Source: Bacillus changyiensis
GTDB taxonomy: Bacteria; Bacillota; Bacilli; Bacillales; Bacillaceae
DNA length: 64,000 bases
NCBI RefSeq assembly: GCF_027706145.1
Contig: NZ_JAQFWW010000002.1
Span: forward strand, 434,001-498,000
Reading direction: 5' to 3'
The translations under genes were made by a program, and so were the position numbers. The notes beneath the pieces were generated by a model, which had not been told where the DNA came from, ran no database searches, and was given only the letters and a program-made list of their open reading frames with translations. Shown here piece by piece: positions 19,348 through 27,441 of the stretch; the first letter of the stretch is position 1; the number at the start of each line of letters is the position of its first letter.

Positions 19348-19396
19348 TAAAAAAACCTGAATAAACACCTATTAAAGGTCTTCATTCAGGTTTTTG
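19205..19396 (+). ncRNA. Possible small RNA antisense to the tagF 3' region
   Basis: A promoter-like pair (TTGCAA, 17 nt, TAAAAT at 19170-19198) is followed ~150 nt later by a strong hairpin and T-run that works on the plus strand. No open frame with a ribosome site lies between. The RNA would end opposite the tagF transcript tail. This is a structural guess only. Confidence 0.2.
19348..19396. terminator. Terminator of tagF, potentially bidirectional
   Basis: AAAAACCTGAAT and ATTCAGGTTTTT form a 12-bp stem, with an inner ACCT/AGGT stem and T-runs on both strands. It lies 13 nt beyond the tagF stop on the minus strand. Confidence 0.8.
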
Positions 19397-19408
19397 TTCC
19401 GTCAGTCG

Positions 19409-21538
19409 TTATACTTTATCATTAAAAACTTCTTTGACAACTTTTTCGGTTGATTGACCCGTTTCTAGATAACAAAACTTTTCATAAAACGGAGCAAATA
19501 TTTGTGGGAGACGATATTCCGGCGTTTCTGTCTCCCTGATTTTTTCGATCACTTCATCTGTCGTTTTCACTAATGGACCTGGTGCTTCGTTTTCAAAGTC
19601 AAAATAGAAACCGCGCAGTTTGTCACGATACGTTTCAATGTCAGGAACATAGAAGATCATCGGTCTTTTCAAGTTGGCAAAATCAAAAAATACTGATGAA
19701 TAGTCAGTGATCAGTAAATCAGATACCATATAAAGTTCACGAATATCTTCATATGACGAAAAGTCGTAGGCAAAGCCTTTATATGGTTCAAGATCAAAGT
19801 TTTCTGCAACTAAATAGTGCATTCTTAAGATGATAACATACTCGTCGCCAATCTCATCTTTAAGCATGTCAAGATCTAAATCTAGGTCAAACTTATATTT
19901 GCCTTTTTTATAAAATTGGTCGTCTCTCCAAGTTGGTGCATATATCATCACTTTTTTATCAAGTGGAATCAGCATTTTTTCTTTTAAAGCCCGCACTGTA
20001 TCAGGATTATTATCCGTATGCAAAAAATCGTTTCGCGGATATCCCGATTCAATCATCGTTTTATTAAACTGAAAGGCTCTAGCAAATATTTCAGTTGAAT
20101 AGGCATTCGGGGAAATCAGATAATCCCACTTGGCAGCTTCCGATGTGAAATTTTGTTTATATTTTTCTGTATTTGTGCCAGGCATGTGCACTTCTTCCAT
20201 ATCAACAGCAAGTCGTTTAAGCGGTGTACCGTGCCATGTTTGAAGATAAGTTGTGTGCTTCGGCTTTGGAATCCATAAAGGCAAGCGACTGTTTACAACC
20301 CAATATTCCGCTCTTGCCATCGCAAACAACCATTTCATTGAGAACCTTCTAATATAAGGAATGTCTTTTTCCTCAAAAATGTTTGTGTAATCTGCATTAA
20401 CACTCCAATATAAATGATAATCAGGAAGATTCTTCTGCATATATTCATATATCGCTCTCGGATTACAGCTATACTGTTTACCGGCAAAGCTTTCAAAGAT
20501 AACAGATTTTCTTTTGACAGGTAAGTGCCCAGCCAATCCAAATGTGAAGTGATATGCTTTTTTTAATCCTTTATCGATCTTTTTCTTTACTTTCTTTTTC
20601 TTCTTGCGGAAAAATGAAACCAGCTTGTTTCTTTTCCCCTTAACAAAATAAACAACACGAGTTTTCAACGAATAGTCATTCATTCTTAATCGCATATGTC
20701 TTTTTTTCTTACGAGGATAAATATAAAAACGAGCAACCCCTTTATTTGTTTGAAGAATCGCAAACTGGTTTGAATGATCTTTGAATTGAATCGCTTTGCT
20801 TCTTCTAATAAATGGTTCACCTGTTTCTGGGTCTTCACCGAGAAATTCAATATGAAATTGAAACAAAGCAGGCATTATATTTTCTTCATATAGTTTCTTC
20901 ATATCAATTTTTACGATAAAACCGACATTTTCATCAGGTATGTCTTTCTGTTTGAAATCTTCTAAAGGATATTCAAATATTCTCGCTTCCGCTTGCTTGA
21001 CTTCCTTTAATATGAGCCGTCTCTTCTGTACTGATAAAGTTGCTTCTTCATTCAGTAAAAATGCAAATCCTTTAATGGTTAGTAATCCTTCTGGAGAAAG
21101 ATGAAAATCACTGACCTCTGCGACAGCTTTTTTTTGCAAAACCTTTAAAGAGAAATTGCCTTTTTTCGTTGTGTACGGCAAGAAGAAAACACCTTTTCTT
21201 TCATCCCATTCCCAGGAAAGCTCGATTGGCTGATGTTCTGCTTTGATTCTTTTTCTAAGAAGATCGCCTTCTGAATTTTTGTAGGCCGCGTAGAAATCAA
21301 GGCATCCTTTATCACTGACATGATCTGCAATCTCATCTAAATTAATCGCCACTCGATACTGTTCCTTTTCGGATTCTATCTTTTCGCATGGGATTGACAG
21401 CTCTTCTTTTGTTTTTCGATTAACTGCCAAAAGATTAATTTCTTCCGCAGATAATGAATTATCTAAGGCAAATTCATACTGCCAATCCTTCATTTTTAGA
21501 TTTATTAAATTGCATCTTTTCGGAACTTCCTTCACCAT
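19409..21538 (-). CDS. tagF: Poly(glycerol-phosphate) polymerase, TagF family
   Basis: The 709-residue protein polymerises glycerol-3-phosphate from CDP-glycerol onto the primed linkage unit at the inner membrane face. The C-terminal ~380 residues hold LQTWHGTPLKRLAVD (catalytic His), LISPNAYST, APTWRDDQF, LRMHYLV and DLLITDYSSVFFDFA. The N-terminal ~300 residues are beta-rich with FLPYTTKKGNFSLKV, then a basic stretch of Lys/Arg (~310-335) suited to membrane association. Length is near B. subtilis 168 TagF (746) and far above the ~390-residue TarF primases. The start has AGAGGAG 12 nt upstream. Order tagD-tagE-tagF is as in strain 168. A priming rather than polymerising role cannot be excluded. 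Confidence 0.85.
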   Translation of the reverse strand: MVKEVPKRCNLINLKMKDWQYEFALDNSLSAEEINLLAVNRKTKEELSIPCEKIESEKEQYRVAINLDEIADHVSDKGCLDFYAAYKNSEGDLLRKRIKAEHQPIELSWEWDERKGVFFLPYTTKKGNFSLKVLQKKAVAEVSDFHLSPEGLLTIKGFAFLLNEEATLSVQKRRLILKEVKQAEARIFEYPLEDFKQKDIPDENVGFIVKIDMKKLYEENIMPALFQFHIEFLGEDPETGEPFIRRSKAIQFKDHSNQFAILQTNKGVARFYIYPRKKKRHMRLRMNDYSLKTRVVYFVKGKRNKLVSFFRKKKKKVKKKIDKGLKKAYHFTFGLAGHLPVKRKSVIFESFAGKQYSCNPRAIYEYMQKNLPDYHLYWSVNADYTNIFEEKDIPYIRRFSMKWLFAMARAEYWVVNSRLPLWIPKPKHTTYLQTWHGTPLKRLAVDMEEVHMPGTNTEKYKQNFTSEAAKWDYLISPNAYSTEIFARAFQFNKTMIESGYPRNDFLHTDNNPDTVRALKEKMLIPLDKKVMIYAPTWRDDQFYKKGKYKFDLDLDLDMLKDEIGDEYVIILRMHYLVAENFDLEPYKGFAYDFSSYEDIRELYMVSDLLITDYSSVFFDFANLKRPMIFYVPDIETYRDKLRGFYFDFENEAPGPLVKTTDEVIEKIRETETPEYRLPQIFAPFYEKFCYLETGQSTEKVVKEVFNDKV

Positions 21539-21621
21539 AAAATAAGTCTACTCCTCTTTTTATTGAAAAATTGTCAAATGATTATACATATTATATCATC
21601 ACTTTATATTCTTGAGTGGGT

Positions 21622-23625
21622 TCACTTGGCCAATGTCCATGAATAATTACCTTTTACAGTAGTATACGGAGTCACTTGATACTCATCCACTGAAAATGGC
21701 GGAGCCGTCTCTGTTTGTTGAACAAATAATCGCTTCAAAACTTTAACATGGTTCTCATTCCTGACTTCCAAATAAAAATCAACAGTCTTCACTTGATTTT
21801 TTCTGATCTTTTCAAGATGGATATCTTGATGATAGCGAATATTAAATCGTTTTGTCTCATCATCTGAACCTGCTTGATCCAAGGGTGCTAACACGATTTG
21901 TGCTTTGCTTTTTCTGTCGAGACCAATCAATGTGACAGTAACCTTTTCATCAATTTTAGTTGGCGCGTGAACTTGGATGGTGTGCATTTCTGACTCTTGT
22001 TGCTCAGACTCTATTGCAAATGGAAGACTGCTTGTTAATGTCTTCGATAGCTCCCGTTTTTCTTCTCTAATTTTTATCATGTTTTGAAGTGCAGATGACC
22101 AATGCTCTAAGTAATGGACCGGCAAGTATTTTTTTGCCGTTTCAAAAGCATGATGTGAAAATTGTTCACGAAGTTGTTCATTTTTCATAAGTAAAATCAT
22201 TTTTTCAGCAAGCTGTTCAATCTGATACATTTCAACAACAAAGCCGTTTTCATTATCACTGACAAGGCTTCTGGCACCGTAATCATAGTCATAGGTCACA
22301 ACTGGACAGCCATTGCTGAGCGCCTCCATATTTGAAAGCCCAAACCCTTCAAAATGAGAAGTTGAGATTGTAAGCCATGCTTTTTGAAATTCTCTACTTG
22401 GATTTTGTGTATACCCTTTTAGAAAAACATTGTTTTGTAATTGACATTTATCAATTTCAGCTTTTATTTTATTTTCTTCTTCACCAGAGCCAAAAATCTC
22501 TAATTTTGCTTCTGGAATTTGTTTGACGACAAGTTGAAAGGCTTTGATCGCATCAGTCAAATTTTTCATCGGAACTAACCTTGAAATAATAACAGCTTTA
22601 TGCTTTTCACTCGGCACTTTTAAGACGGCTTCATCAAGTGGCTTATCAAGTGCATGCGGCGTAAAGAAAAATATTTCTTGCTCCCCAGTGATCAGTTTAA
22701 AATCCTCCAACTGCTCTTCAGTAATGAAAAACAGTGCATCTAACTGATGAAATTGATTGAAGAGTTCTTTATAACGACCTTTAATTTGAAACTTACTTTT
22801 TCCATAATGTTTATTGTGAATAATCGCGGCATAATATGTAGACGCAGCTTTTTTGACTTTGAAAACGTTCTGGTCCTGTAGGCGACTATCGACAAGGAAC
22901 AATTTAGGACGTTCTGAATCGGTTTGAAGAACTTCTATCCAGTACCGCCTTATGTCAAATTCGTCATAAAATTGTAATGTACCTTTATCTGAATGCCAAT
23001 TAAAGCAAACATCTTGATCTGAATAATCTTTTTCTAAATAAATCCTATTATCTTCATTGACAAATGCCTGCAAATACATTTGATTTGTTTCAGTGTTAAA
23101 ATAATTGATAAGCAATAAAGCACCGTTTTTTGTGTATTCTTCTCTTTTATAGTGCTTTTTTTCATCACTATAATAATCTACAAAACGAATAGATTGCTGA
23201 TCTTCATAGTAGGTGATTTCAAGAGTGTTTTCTCTCCGACCAAAAAGTTTTCCCAGCTGCTTTATGAATGGGCTTCGGCTCGCTCGTTTTTTAATTTCTT
23301 GCAAACTAATTCTTTCTGAATATAACTGACCATTTGTACGTTTACTAAGAAAATCATCATACATATTGATCACTTTTGTGAATTGCGGATCAATTTTTTG
23401 TTGATCATAAAAGTTGCTTTTTTTCGCCGAAAATTCTTTGTCAAAACGAAATGTTAAAAAAAATGTAGGAATATTGCAGCCTTCTCCAAATAATTTGGAC
23501 CGCAATAACAAAGACTTTGTTAGTCCTCCATAATGATCCGGAATAAGACCAGAAATAAAATAATATTCCATGTCAGGGAATTTCAATCCTTGAAGTTGTT
23601 CTTGCTGAACTGGATAACCGGACAT
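21622..23625 (-). CDS. tagE: Poly(glycerol-phosphate) alpha-glucosyltransferase
   Basis: This 667-residue GT4 enzyme matches TagE in length (673 in strain 168) and in place between tagD and tagF. It has LIPDHYGGLTKSLLLR near the start, the TagE beta insertion (YYSDEKKHYKREEYT), VIISRLVPMKNLTDAI, SHFEGFGLSNMEAL (EX7E-like) and a C-terminal beta domain ending VTPYTTVKGNYSWTL. It would add glucose from UDP-glucose (GtaB) to poly(glycerol-P). I chose the ATG at 23625, with AGGAAAGGA ~9 nt upstream. An upstream in-frame ATG at 23694 lacks a ribosome site. Confidence 0.85.
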   Translation of the reverse strand: MSGYPVQQEQLQGLKFPDMEYYFISGLIPDHYGGLTKSLLLRSKLFGEGCNIPTFFLTFRFDKEFSAKKSNFYDQQKIDPQFTKVINMYDDFLSKRTNGQLYSERISLQEIKKRASRSPFIKQLGKLFGRRENTLEITYYEDQQSIRFVDYYSDEKKHYKREEYTKNGALLLINYFNTETNQMYLQAFVNEDNRIYLEKDYSDQDVCFNWHSDKGTLQFYDEFDIRRYWIEVLQTDSERPKLFLVDSRLQDQNVFKVKKAASTYYAAIIHNKHYGKSKFQIKGRYKELFNQFHQLDALFFITEEQLEDFKLITGEQEIFFFTPHALDKPLDEAVLKVPSEKHKAVIISRLVPMKNLTDAIKAFQLVVKQIPEAKLEIFGSGEEENKIKAEIDKCQLQNNVFLKGYTQNPSREFQKAWLTISTSHFEGFGLSNMEALSNGCPVVTYDYDYGARSLVSDNENGFVVEMYQIEQLAEKMILLMKNEQLREQFSHHAFETAKKYLPVHYLEHWSSALQNMIKIREEKRELSKTLTSSLPFAIESEQQESEMHTIQVHAPTKIDEKVTVTLIGLDRKSKAQIVLAPLDQAGSDDETKRFNIRYHQDIHLEKIRKNQVKTVDFYLEVRNENHVKVLKRLFVQQTETAPPFSVDEYQVTPYTTVKGNYSWTLAK

Positions 23626-23704
23626 ATTTTTTTCTTCCTTTCCTGAGTAGGATAACACTCGCATTTTATATTCACAACTTCGCAAAATGTTCATTTAAGC
23701 ATCA

Positions 23705-23738
23705 AAAAGTACTTCTTACCTCTGTAAGAAGTACTTTT
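23705..23738 (-). terminator. Strong hairpin terminator between tagD and tagE
   Basis: A perfect 15-bp stem (AAAAGTACTTCTTAC with its complement) and a 4-nt loop end in a T5 run on the minus strand. It lies 23 nt after the tagD stop and ~80 nt before tagE, so tagD could be transcribed alone, with only readthrough reaching tagEF. Confidence 0.75.
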
Positions 23739-23761
23739 AAAAAACAAGCATTAAAAACGTT

Positions 23762-24151
23762 TTACAAACCAGCGATTTCTTCTTTAATCTTGGTTGTTGA
23801 AATTCCTTCAGTTCTTGGAAGATAGACAACTTCGCAATGATCCTTTAAGAAGTCAAACTTCCCTTCCCAGTCATCCCCCATGACAAAAACGTCAATATCA
23901 TGGTTGACCACGTCTTGGACTTTCTGGTCCCAGGTCTTCTCCGGAATGACTTCGTCTACATAACGAATCGTTTCCAAGATGAGCTTACGGTGCTCATAGC
24001 TGTGATAAGCTTTTTTCTGTTTTTGAAGGTTGAATTCATCCGTGGAAATCGCTACAACAAGATAATCACCTAACTGTTTAGCTCGTTCTAATAGTTTAAT
24101 ATGTCCCCAATGTAATAAATCAAAAGTTCCGTATGTGATGACTTTCTTCAT
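23762..24151 (-). CDS. tagD: Glycerol-3-phosphate cytidylyltransferase
   Basis: The 129-residue enzyme makes CDP-glycerol, the donor for TagB, TagF and related phosphotransferases. The nucleotidyltransferase HWGH motif is at 14-17 and the signature RTEGISTT at 113-120. The ATG at 24151 gives exactly the length and N-terminus (MKKVITYGTFDLLHWGH) of B. subtilis TagD, with AAAGGAG ~12 nt upstream. An in-frame ATG at 24163 has the Shine-Dalgarno too close. It is divergent from tagA. Confidence 0.97.
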   Translation of the reverse strand: MKKVITYGTFDLLHWGHIKLLERAKQLGDYLVVAISTDEFNLQKQKKAYHSYEHRKLILETIRYVDEVIPEKTWDQKVQDVVNHDIDVFVMGDDWEGKFDFLKDHCEVVYLPRTEGISTTKIKEEIAGL

Positions 24152-24280
24152 TGTAGAAATCATTCTCCTTTCTAAGAGCATCTTTAAAGGCTCATCAATA
24201 AACTTTATTTAACGAACAAATTGTCCATTTTCTTTATCAAAAATTAATATGAACTTTACACATAATACCACTGATCATAA

Positions 24281-24309
24281 ATTATAACACATTGATTAAC
24301 ATTCGTTAA
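24281..24309 (-). promoter_or_regulatory. Sigma-A promoter of tagD
   Basis: TTAACG (24304-24309) and a perfect TATAAT (24281-24286) on the minus strand are spaced 17 nt apart. The predicted leader to tagD is ~125 nt. Confidence 0.65.
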
Positions 24310-24404
24310 GTTCTATAACAGTGAACAATTTTCCATTCATTAAAGAGATCGAGTTAAAGCTTGATCACACTTATTGTTTCAAATAGTAAATTTTCTTAAT
24401 CTGC

Positions 24405-24421
24405 TGTAAAGATATTGTTAA
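24405..24421 (+). promoter_or_regulatory. WalR (YycF) box upstream of tagA
   Basis: TGTAAA-GATAT-TGTTAA fits the WalR consensus TGTWAH-N5-TGTWAH at every position. WalR is known to control the tagAB/tagDEF divergent promoters in B. subtilis, linking WTA synthesis to wall growth. Confidence 0.65.
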
Positions 24422-24439
24422 GCTTTTATGAAAGATCTA

Positions 24440-24448
24440 TGCTAAAAT
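24440..24448 (+). promoter_or_regulatory. Extended -10 promoter element of tagA
   Basis: TGC-TAAAAT forms an extended -10 element 19 nt downstream of the WalR box, with no convincing -35. This spacing suits an activator-assisted promoter. The leader to tagA is ~90 nt. Confidence 0.5.
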
Positions 24449-24545
24449 ATACGTTAGACCAATAGATTTTACGTCATGTCTATTACACTTGCAAATTAAA
24501 TTTTTTTGTCATATATTTATATTTTTTGGAAGGAGGAACACCGTC

Positions 24546-25325
24546 ATGTTACCAACAGAAAAGATTCAAAATCTTGCTTTTGTAAATGGAGATTTATCTG
24601 GTTTTATCAATCACCTTGAAGAAACCTTTATCAATCGAAGTACAGGCGCATATATCGCAACGGTAAACCCAGAAATTGGATATGCAGCTGCCAAGGATAA
24701 AGATTACTTTCAGACGGTTTCTTCGGCTGATTTTATTCTACCTGATGGTATTGGCATCGTCCTGACTTCAAGGCTAACACATCATCGACTAAAATCCCGG
24801 ATCGCAGGGTATGATGTATTTATCAATTTGCTTGGCATTGCCAATCAAAAAAAGAAAAAGGTCTTTTTATTCGGTGCTAAACCGGATGTCATTCAAGCCG
24901 CGGCTGAGCGAATCTCAAATGAGTATCCAAATATCGAGCTCGTCGGATATTCAGACGGTTATATTAAAGACAGAGAATCCGTTGCCCTACAAATCGCACA
25001 AACCAACCCGGACATGGTATTTGTTGCTCTAGGCTGCCCACATCAAGAAAAGTTTATTTATGAGCATAAACACTTATTTCCACAAGCAATCGCAATCGGA
25101 GTTGGCGGAAGTTTTGACGTGTTTAGCGGAACTGTCAAAAGAGCACCTAAAATATTGATCAAACTAAATCTTGAGTGGATGTATCGACTACTAACAAACC
25201 CTTCAAGATGGAGAAGGATGTTAAATATTCCCAAATATGTATTTTCCGTCTTGAAAGAGGAAAGGTTTCAAAAACAGCCCTTACTTTCTGAACCGATAAA
25301 GGAACAGTCTAAAATTGATGCATAG
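24546..25325 (+). CDS. tagA: UDP-ManNAc:GlcNAc-PP-undecaprenol ManNAc transferase
   Basis: This 259-residue WecG/TagA/CpsF (GT26) protein adds ManNAc to GlcNAc-PP-undecaprenol, completing the disaccharide of the WTA linkage unit. Family segments include ATVNPEIGYAA, LPDGIGIVL, VFLFGAKPDVIQ, FVALGCPHQEKFI and IGVGGSFDVFSG. A basic helix near the C-terminus (LEWMYRLLTNPSRWRRM) suits membrane docking. I used the ATG at 24546, preceded by AAGGAGG 8 nt away; the longer in-frame start adds a spurious hydrophobic tail. Its substrate comes from MnaA. It lies 20 nt before tagB. Confidence 0.95.
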   Translation: MLPTEKIQNLAFVNGDLSGFINHLEETFINRSTGAYIATVNPEIGYAAAKDKDYFQTVSSADFILPDGIGIVLTSRLTHHRLKSRIAGYDVFINLLGIANQKKKKVFLFGAKPDVIQAAAERISNEYPNIELVGYSDGYIKDRESVALQIAQTNPDMVFVALGCPHQEKFIYEHKHLFPQAIAIGVGGSFDVFSGTVKRAPKILIKLNLEWMYRLLTNPSRWRRMLNIPKYVFSVLKEERFQKQPLLSEPIKEQSKIDA

Positions 25326-25345
25326 AAAAGAGCTAGGATAACAGT

Positions 25346-26509
25346 ATGAATATACGTTCATTATTGACTATGGTTTATTCAGTCGGCCTTTCTTTGATCG
25401 GCTTTATGTTTAAATGGGTGAAACCGCGAGATAAAGCTGTTCTTCTCGTTTCGTTTCCAGATAATGCAAGGGCATTGTTGAAAGAATATGAGAACTCAAA
25501 AAAGCCTTTTGATCTAGAAGTGCTTTATACAAGGCATGCGATTCCTCTCAAGGAGGAATATCCATCTGTCAAAGCAAAAGTGATCAATGAAAAAAATCCG
25601 TTTCACCTCATTCAGGCTGTCTATACAATGTTTAGCAGCAAATTCGTGATTTGCGATAATTATTTTTTATTAACCAGTACGCTAAACAATCGGTCTCAGA
25701 CGACATGTATCCAGGTTTGGCATGCAAATGGGGCATTGAAGAAATTCGGTCTTGAAGATGTAACCAATCAACAGCGAAATCCGCGGGATATCAAAAGATT
25801 TAACCAAGTATATCGTTCGTTCGACTATGTTGTTGTCGGGTCTGATAAGATGGCCGATATTTTCAAGCGGTCATTCGGGATTAAAGATGATCAGCGGTTT
25901 TTACGGACTGGTGTTCCTTTAACAGATCAATATTTTCAAGCACCACAATCAGTTTCAAGTTCCAACAAAAAAATCATTCTTTATGCACCGACATACAGAG
26001 ACTTTAATATTGAGAATATCGCTCTCCCTTTTTCAAAAGAACAGCTTTCTGAAGACTTGAAGGGGGAATTTTTACTTCACGTGAAACTTCATCCTGCTGT
26101 GCGCCGTCATATCAGATTAGATGGGCTAGAAGGCTTTGTTAAGGATGTCTCAGATCTTCCTTTAAAAGAGTTGCTATATAAAAGTGATATCTTGATTTCC
26201 GATTATTCTTCAGTTCCGTTTGAATATGCCTTATTTCATAAACCGATGCTTTTTTTCACATATGATATGAAGGAATATGACGAGAAGCGCGGATTAATCG
26301 ATCATTTTGAATCAGTGATACCGGGGAAAGCCTGCAGAAACCGAGAGATGCTTCTAACGGAGCTGAAACATCTCCATCTAATAGATGATAAAACCAAACA
26401 GTTTGCAGAGGAATGGAATCAATATTCACAAGGCGATGCAAGCCGGCGGCTCTTGGAGTTTGTCAGCCAGCAAATCCATGCCGGCTGCAAGCGCATTGAT
26501 TCTGTATGA
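25346..26509 (+). CDS. tagB: Teichoic acid glycerol-phosphate primase
   Basis: The 387-residue CDP-glycerol glycerophosphotransferase adds the first glycerol-3-phosphate to the lipid-linked disaccharide. It carries the family motifs IQVWHANGALKKFG (His of the WHGTP-type motif), YAPTYRDF, VKLHPAVRRH and ILISDYSSVPFEYAL. The N-terminal hydrophobic stretch (LLTMVYSVGLSLIGFMF) suits membrane association. Size and place after tagA match TagB/TarB (381 residues in strain 168). Both poly(GroP) and poly(RboP) routes need this step, so it is shared here. Confidence 0.93.
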   Translation: MNIRSLLTMVYSVGLSLIGFMFKWVKPRDKAVLLVSFPDNARALLKEYENSKKPFDLEVLYTRHAIPLKEEYPSVKAKVINEKNPFHLIQAVYTMFSSKFVICDNYFLLTSTLNNRSQTTCIQVWHANGALKKFGLEDVTNQQRNPRDIKRFNQVYRSFDYVVVGSDKMADIFKRSFGIKDDQRFLRTGVPLTDQYFQAPQSVSSSNKKIILYAPTYRDFNIENIALPFSKEQLSEDLKGEFLLHVKLHPAVRRHIRLDGLEGFVKDVSDLPLKELLYKSDILISDYSSVPFEYALFHKPMLFFTYDMKEYDEKRGLIDHFESVIPGKACRNREMLLTELKHLHLIDDKTKQFAEEWNQYSQGDASRRLLEFVSQQIHAGCKRIDSV

Positions 26510-26521
26510 TTTTTCGAAAGT

Positions 26522-26552
26522 TTGAAAGTATAGAACGATCATATGTTAGAAT
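26522..26552 (+). promoter_or_regulatory. Possible promoter of the tarIJKL operon
   Basis: TTGAAA (26522-26527) and TAGAAT (26547-26552) are 19 nt apart, just after tagB. Spacing is long, so this is tentative. It would produce a ~170-nt leader before tarI. Confidence 0.35.
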
Positions 26553-26623
26553 AGGACTATATAAAAATAGCCCTTATGACTGAGTCTTTAACACATTTTG
26601 TATTGATCTGAATCTGATCAACA

Positions 26624-26685
26624 GGTTCAGTGAATTGGCATGCTCTGGCTTGAACAAGAGCGTTTTTTTGCGTGCTACTTGAACC
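26624..26685 (+). promoter_or_regulatory. Leader terminator/antiterminator-like structure before tarI
   Basis: A GCTCT...AGAGC hairpin (26642-26661) followed by T7 (26663-26669) looks like an intrinsic terminator inside the tarI leader. GGTTCA (26624-26629) can pair either with TGAAC inside the hairpin loop or with TTGAACC (26679-26685) beyond the T-run, giving mutually exclusive folds. No known riboswitch class is recognised. Confidence 0.4.
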
Positions 26686-26727
26686 ATTATGATTTCGACT
26701 ATGAATGTTAAAAGGAAGGAGTATTTT

Positions 26728-27441
26728 ATGATCTACGCTGAGATTTTAGCCGGAGGTAAAGGTTCTCGAATGGGAAATGTGAATATGCCAAAGCAGTTCC
26801 TTTCCTTAAATAAAAGACCGATTATCATCCATACTGTTGAGAAATTTTTATTAAACGACCGCTTTGATAAAATTTTAATTGTCTCACCTAAAGAATGGAT
26901 TAATCATACTAAAGATATACTGAAGAAATTTATTGGAGAAGACAGCCGTCTTATTGTTGTTGAGGGTGGAATCGACCGCAATGAGTCTATTATGAATGGG
27001 ATCCGCCATATCGAAAAAGAATTCGGTATTCAAGATGATGACATTATTGTCACACATGACTCTGTACGCCCATTTTTAACCCATCGGATTATTGAGGATA
27101 ACATTAATGCAGCCCTGCAATATGATGCAGTTGACACTGTGATTCCTGCTATCGATACAATCATTGCTTCTGAAGATAAGGAATTTATTTCAGAGATTCC
27201 TGTTCGGGATACAATGTATCAAGGTCAGACTCCTCAAAGTTTCCGCATCAAAAGATTAGTTGAGTTGTACGAGCAGTTGTCAGATCAACAAAAATCAGTA
27301 TTGACTGATGCTTGTAAAATCTGCTCATTAGCCGGAGAAAAGGTCAAGTTGGTACGCGGAGAAGTCTTTAATATTAAAGTGACGACACCATATGATTTAA
27401 AAGTTGCGAATGCTATCTTACAGGAGCGAATTTCCCAATGA
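26728..27441 (+). CDS. tarI: Ribitol-5-phosphate cytidylyltransferase
   Basis: The 237-residue IspD-like nucleotidyltransferase makes CDP-ribitol. It has [10 protein letters not shown] near the N-terminus, [12 protein letters not shown] and the C-terminal [11 protein letters not shown] of this family. The chosen ATG has AAGGAAGGAG upstream and gives the same length as TarI of B. subtilis W23. The gene overlaps tarJ by 4 nt. The TarI-TarJ pair is diagnostic of ribitol teichoic acid and is absent from strain 168. Confidence 0.93.
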   Translation: MIYAEILAGGKGSRMGNVNMPKQFLSLNKRPIIIHTVEKFLLNDRFDKILIVSPKEWINHTKDILKKFIGEDSRLIVVEGGIDRNESIMNGIRHIEKEFGIQDDDIIVTHDSVRPFLTHRIIEDNINAALQYDAVDTVIPAIDTIIASEDKEFISEIPVRDTMYQGQTPQSFRIKRLVELYEQLSDQQKSVLTDACKICSLAGEKVKLVRGEVFNIKVTTPYDLKVANAILQERISQ

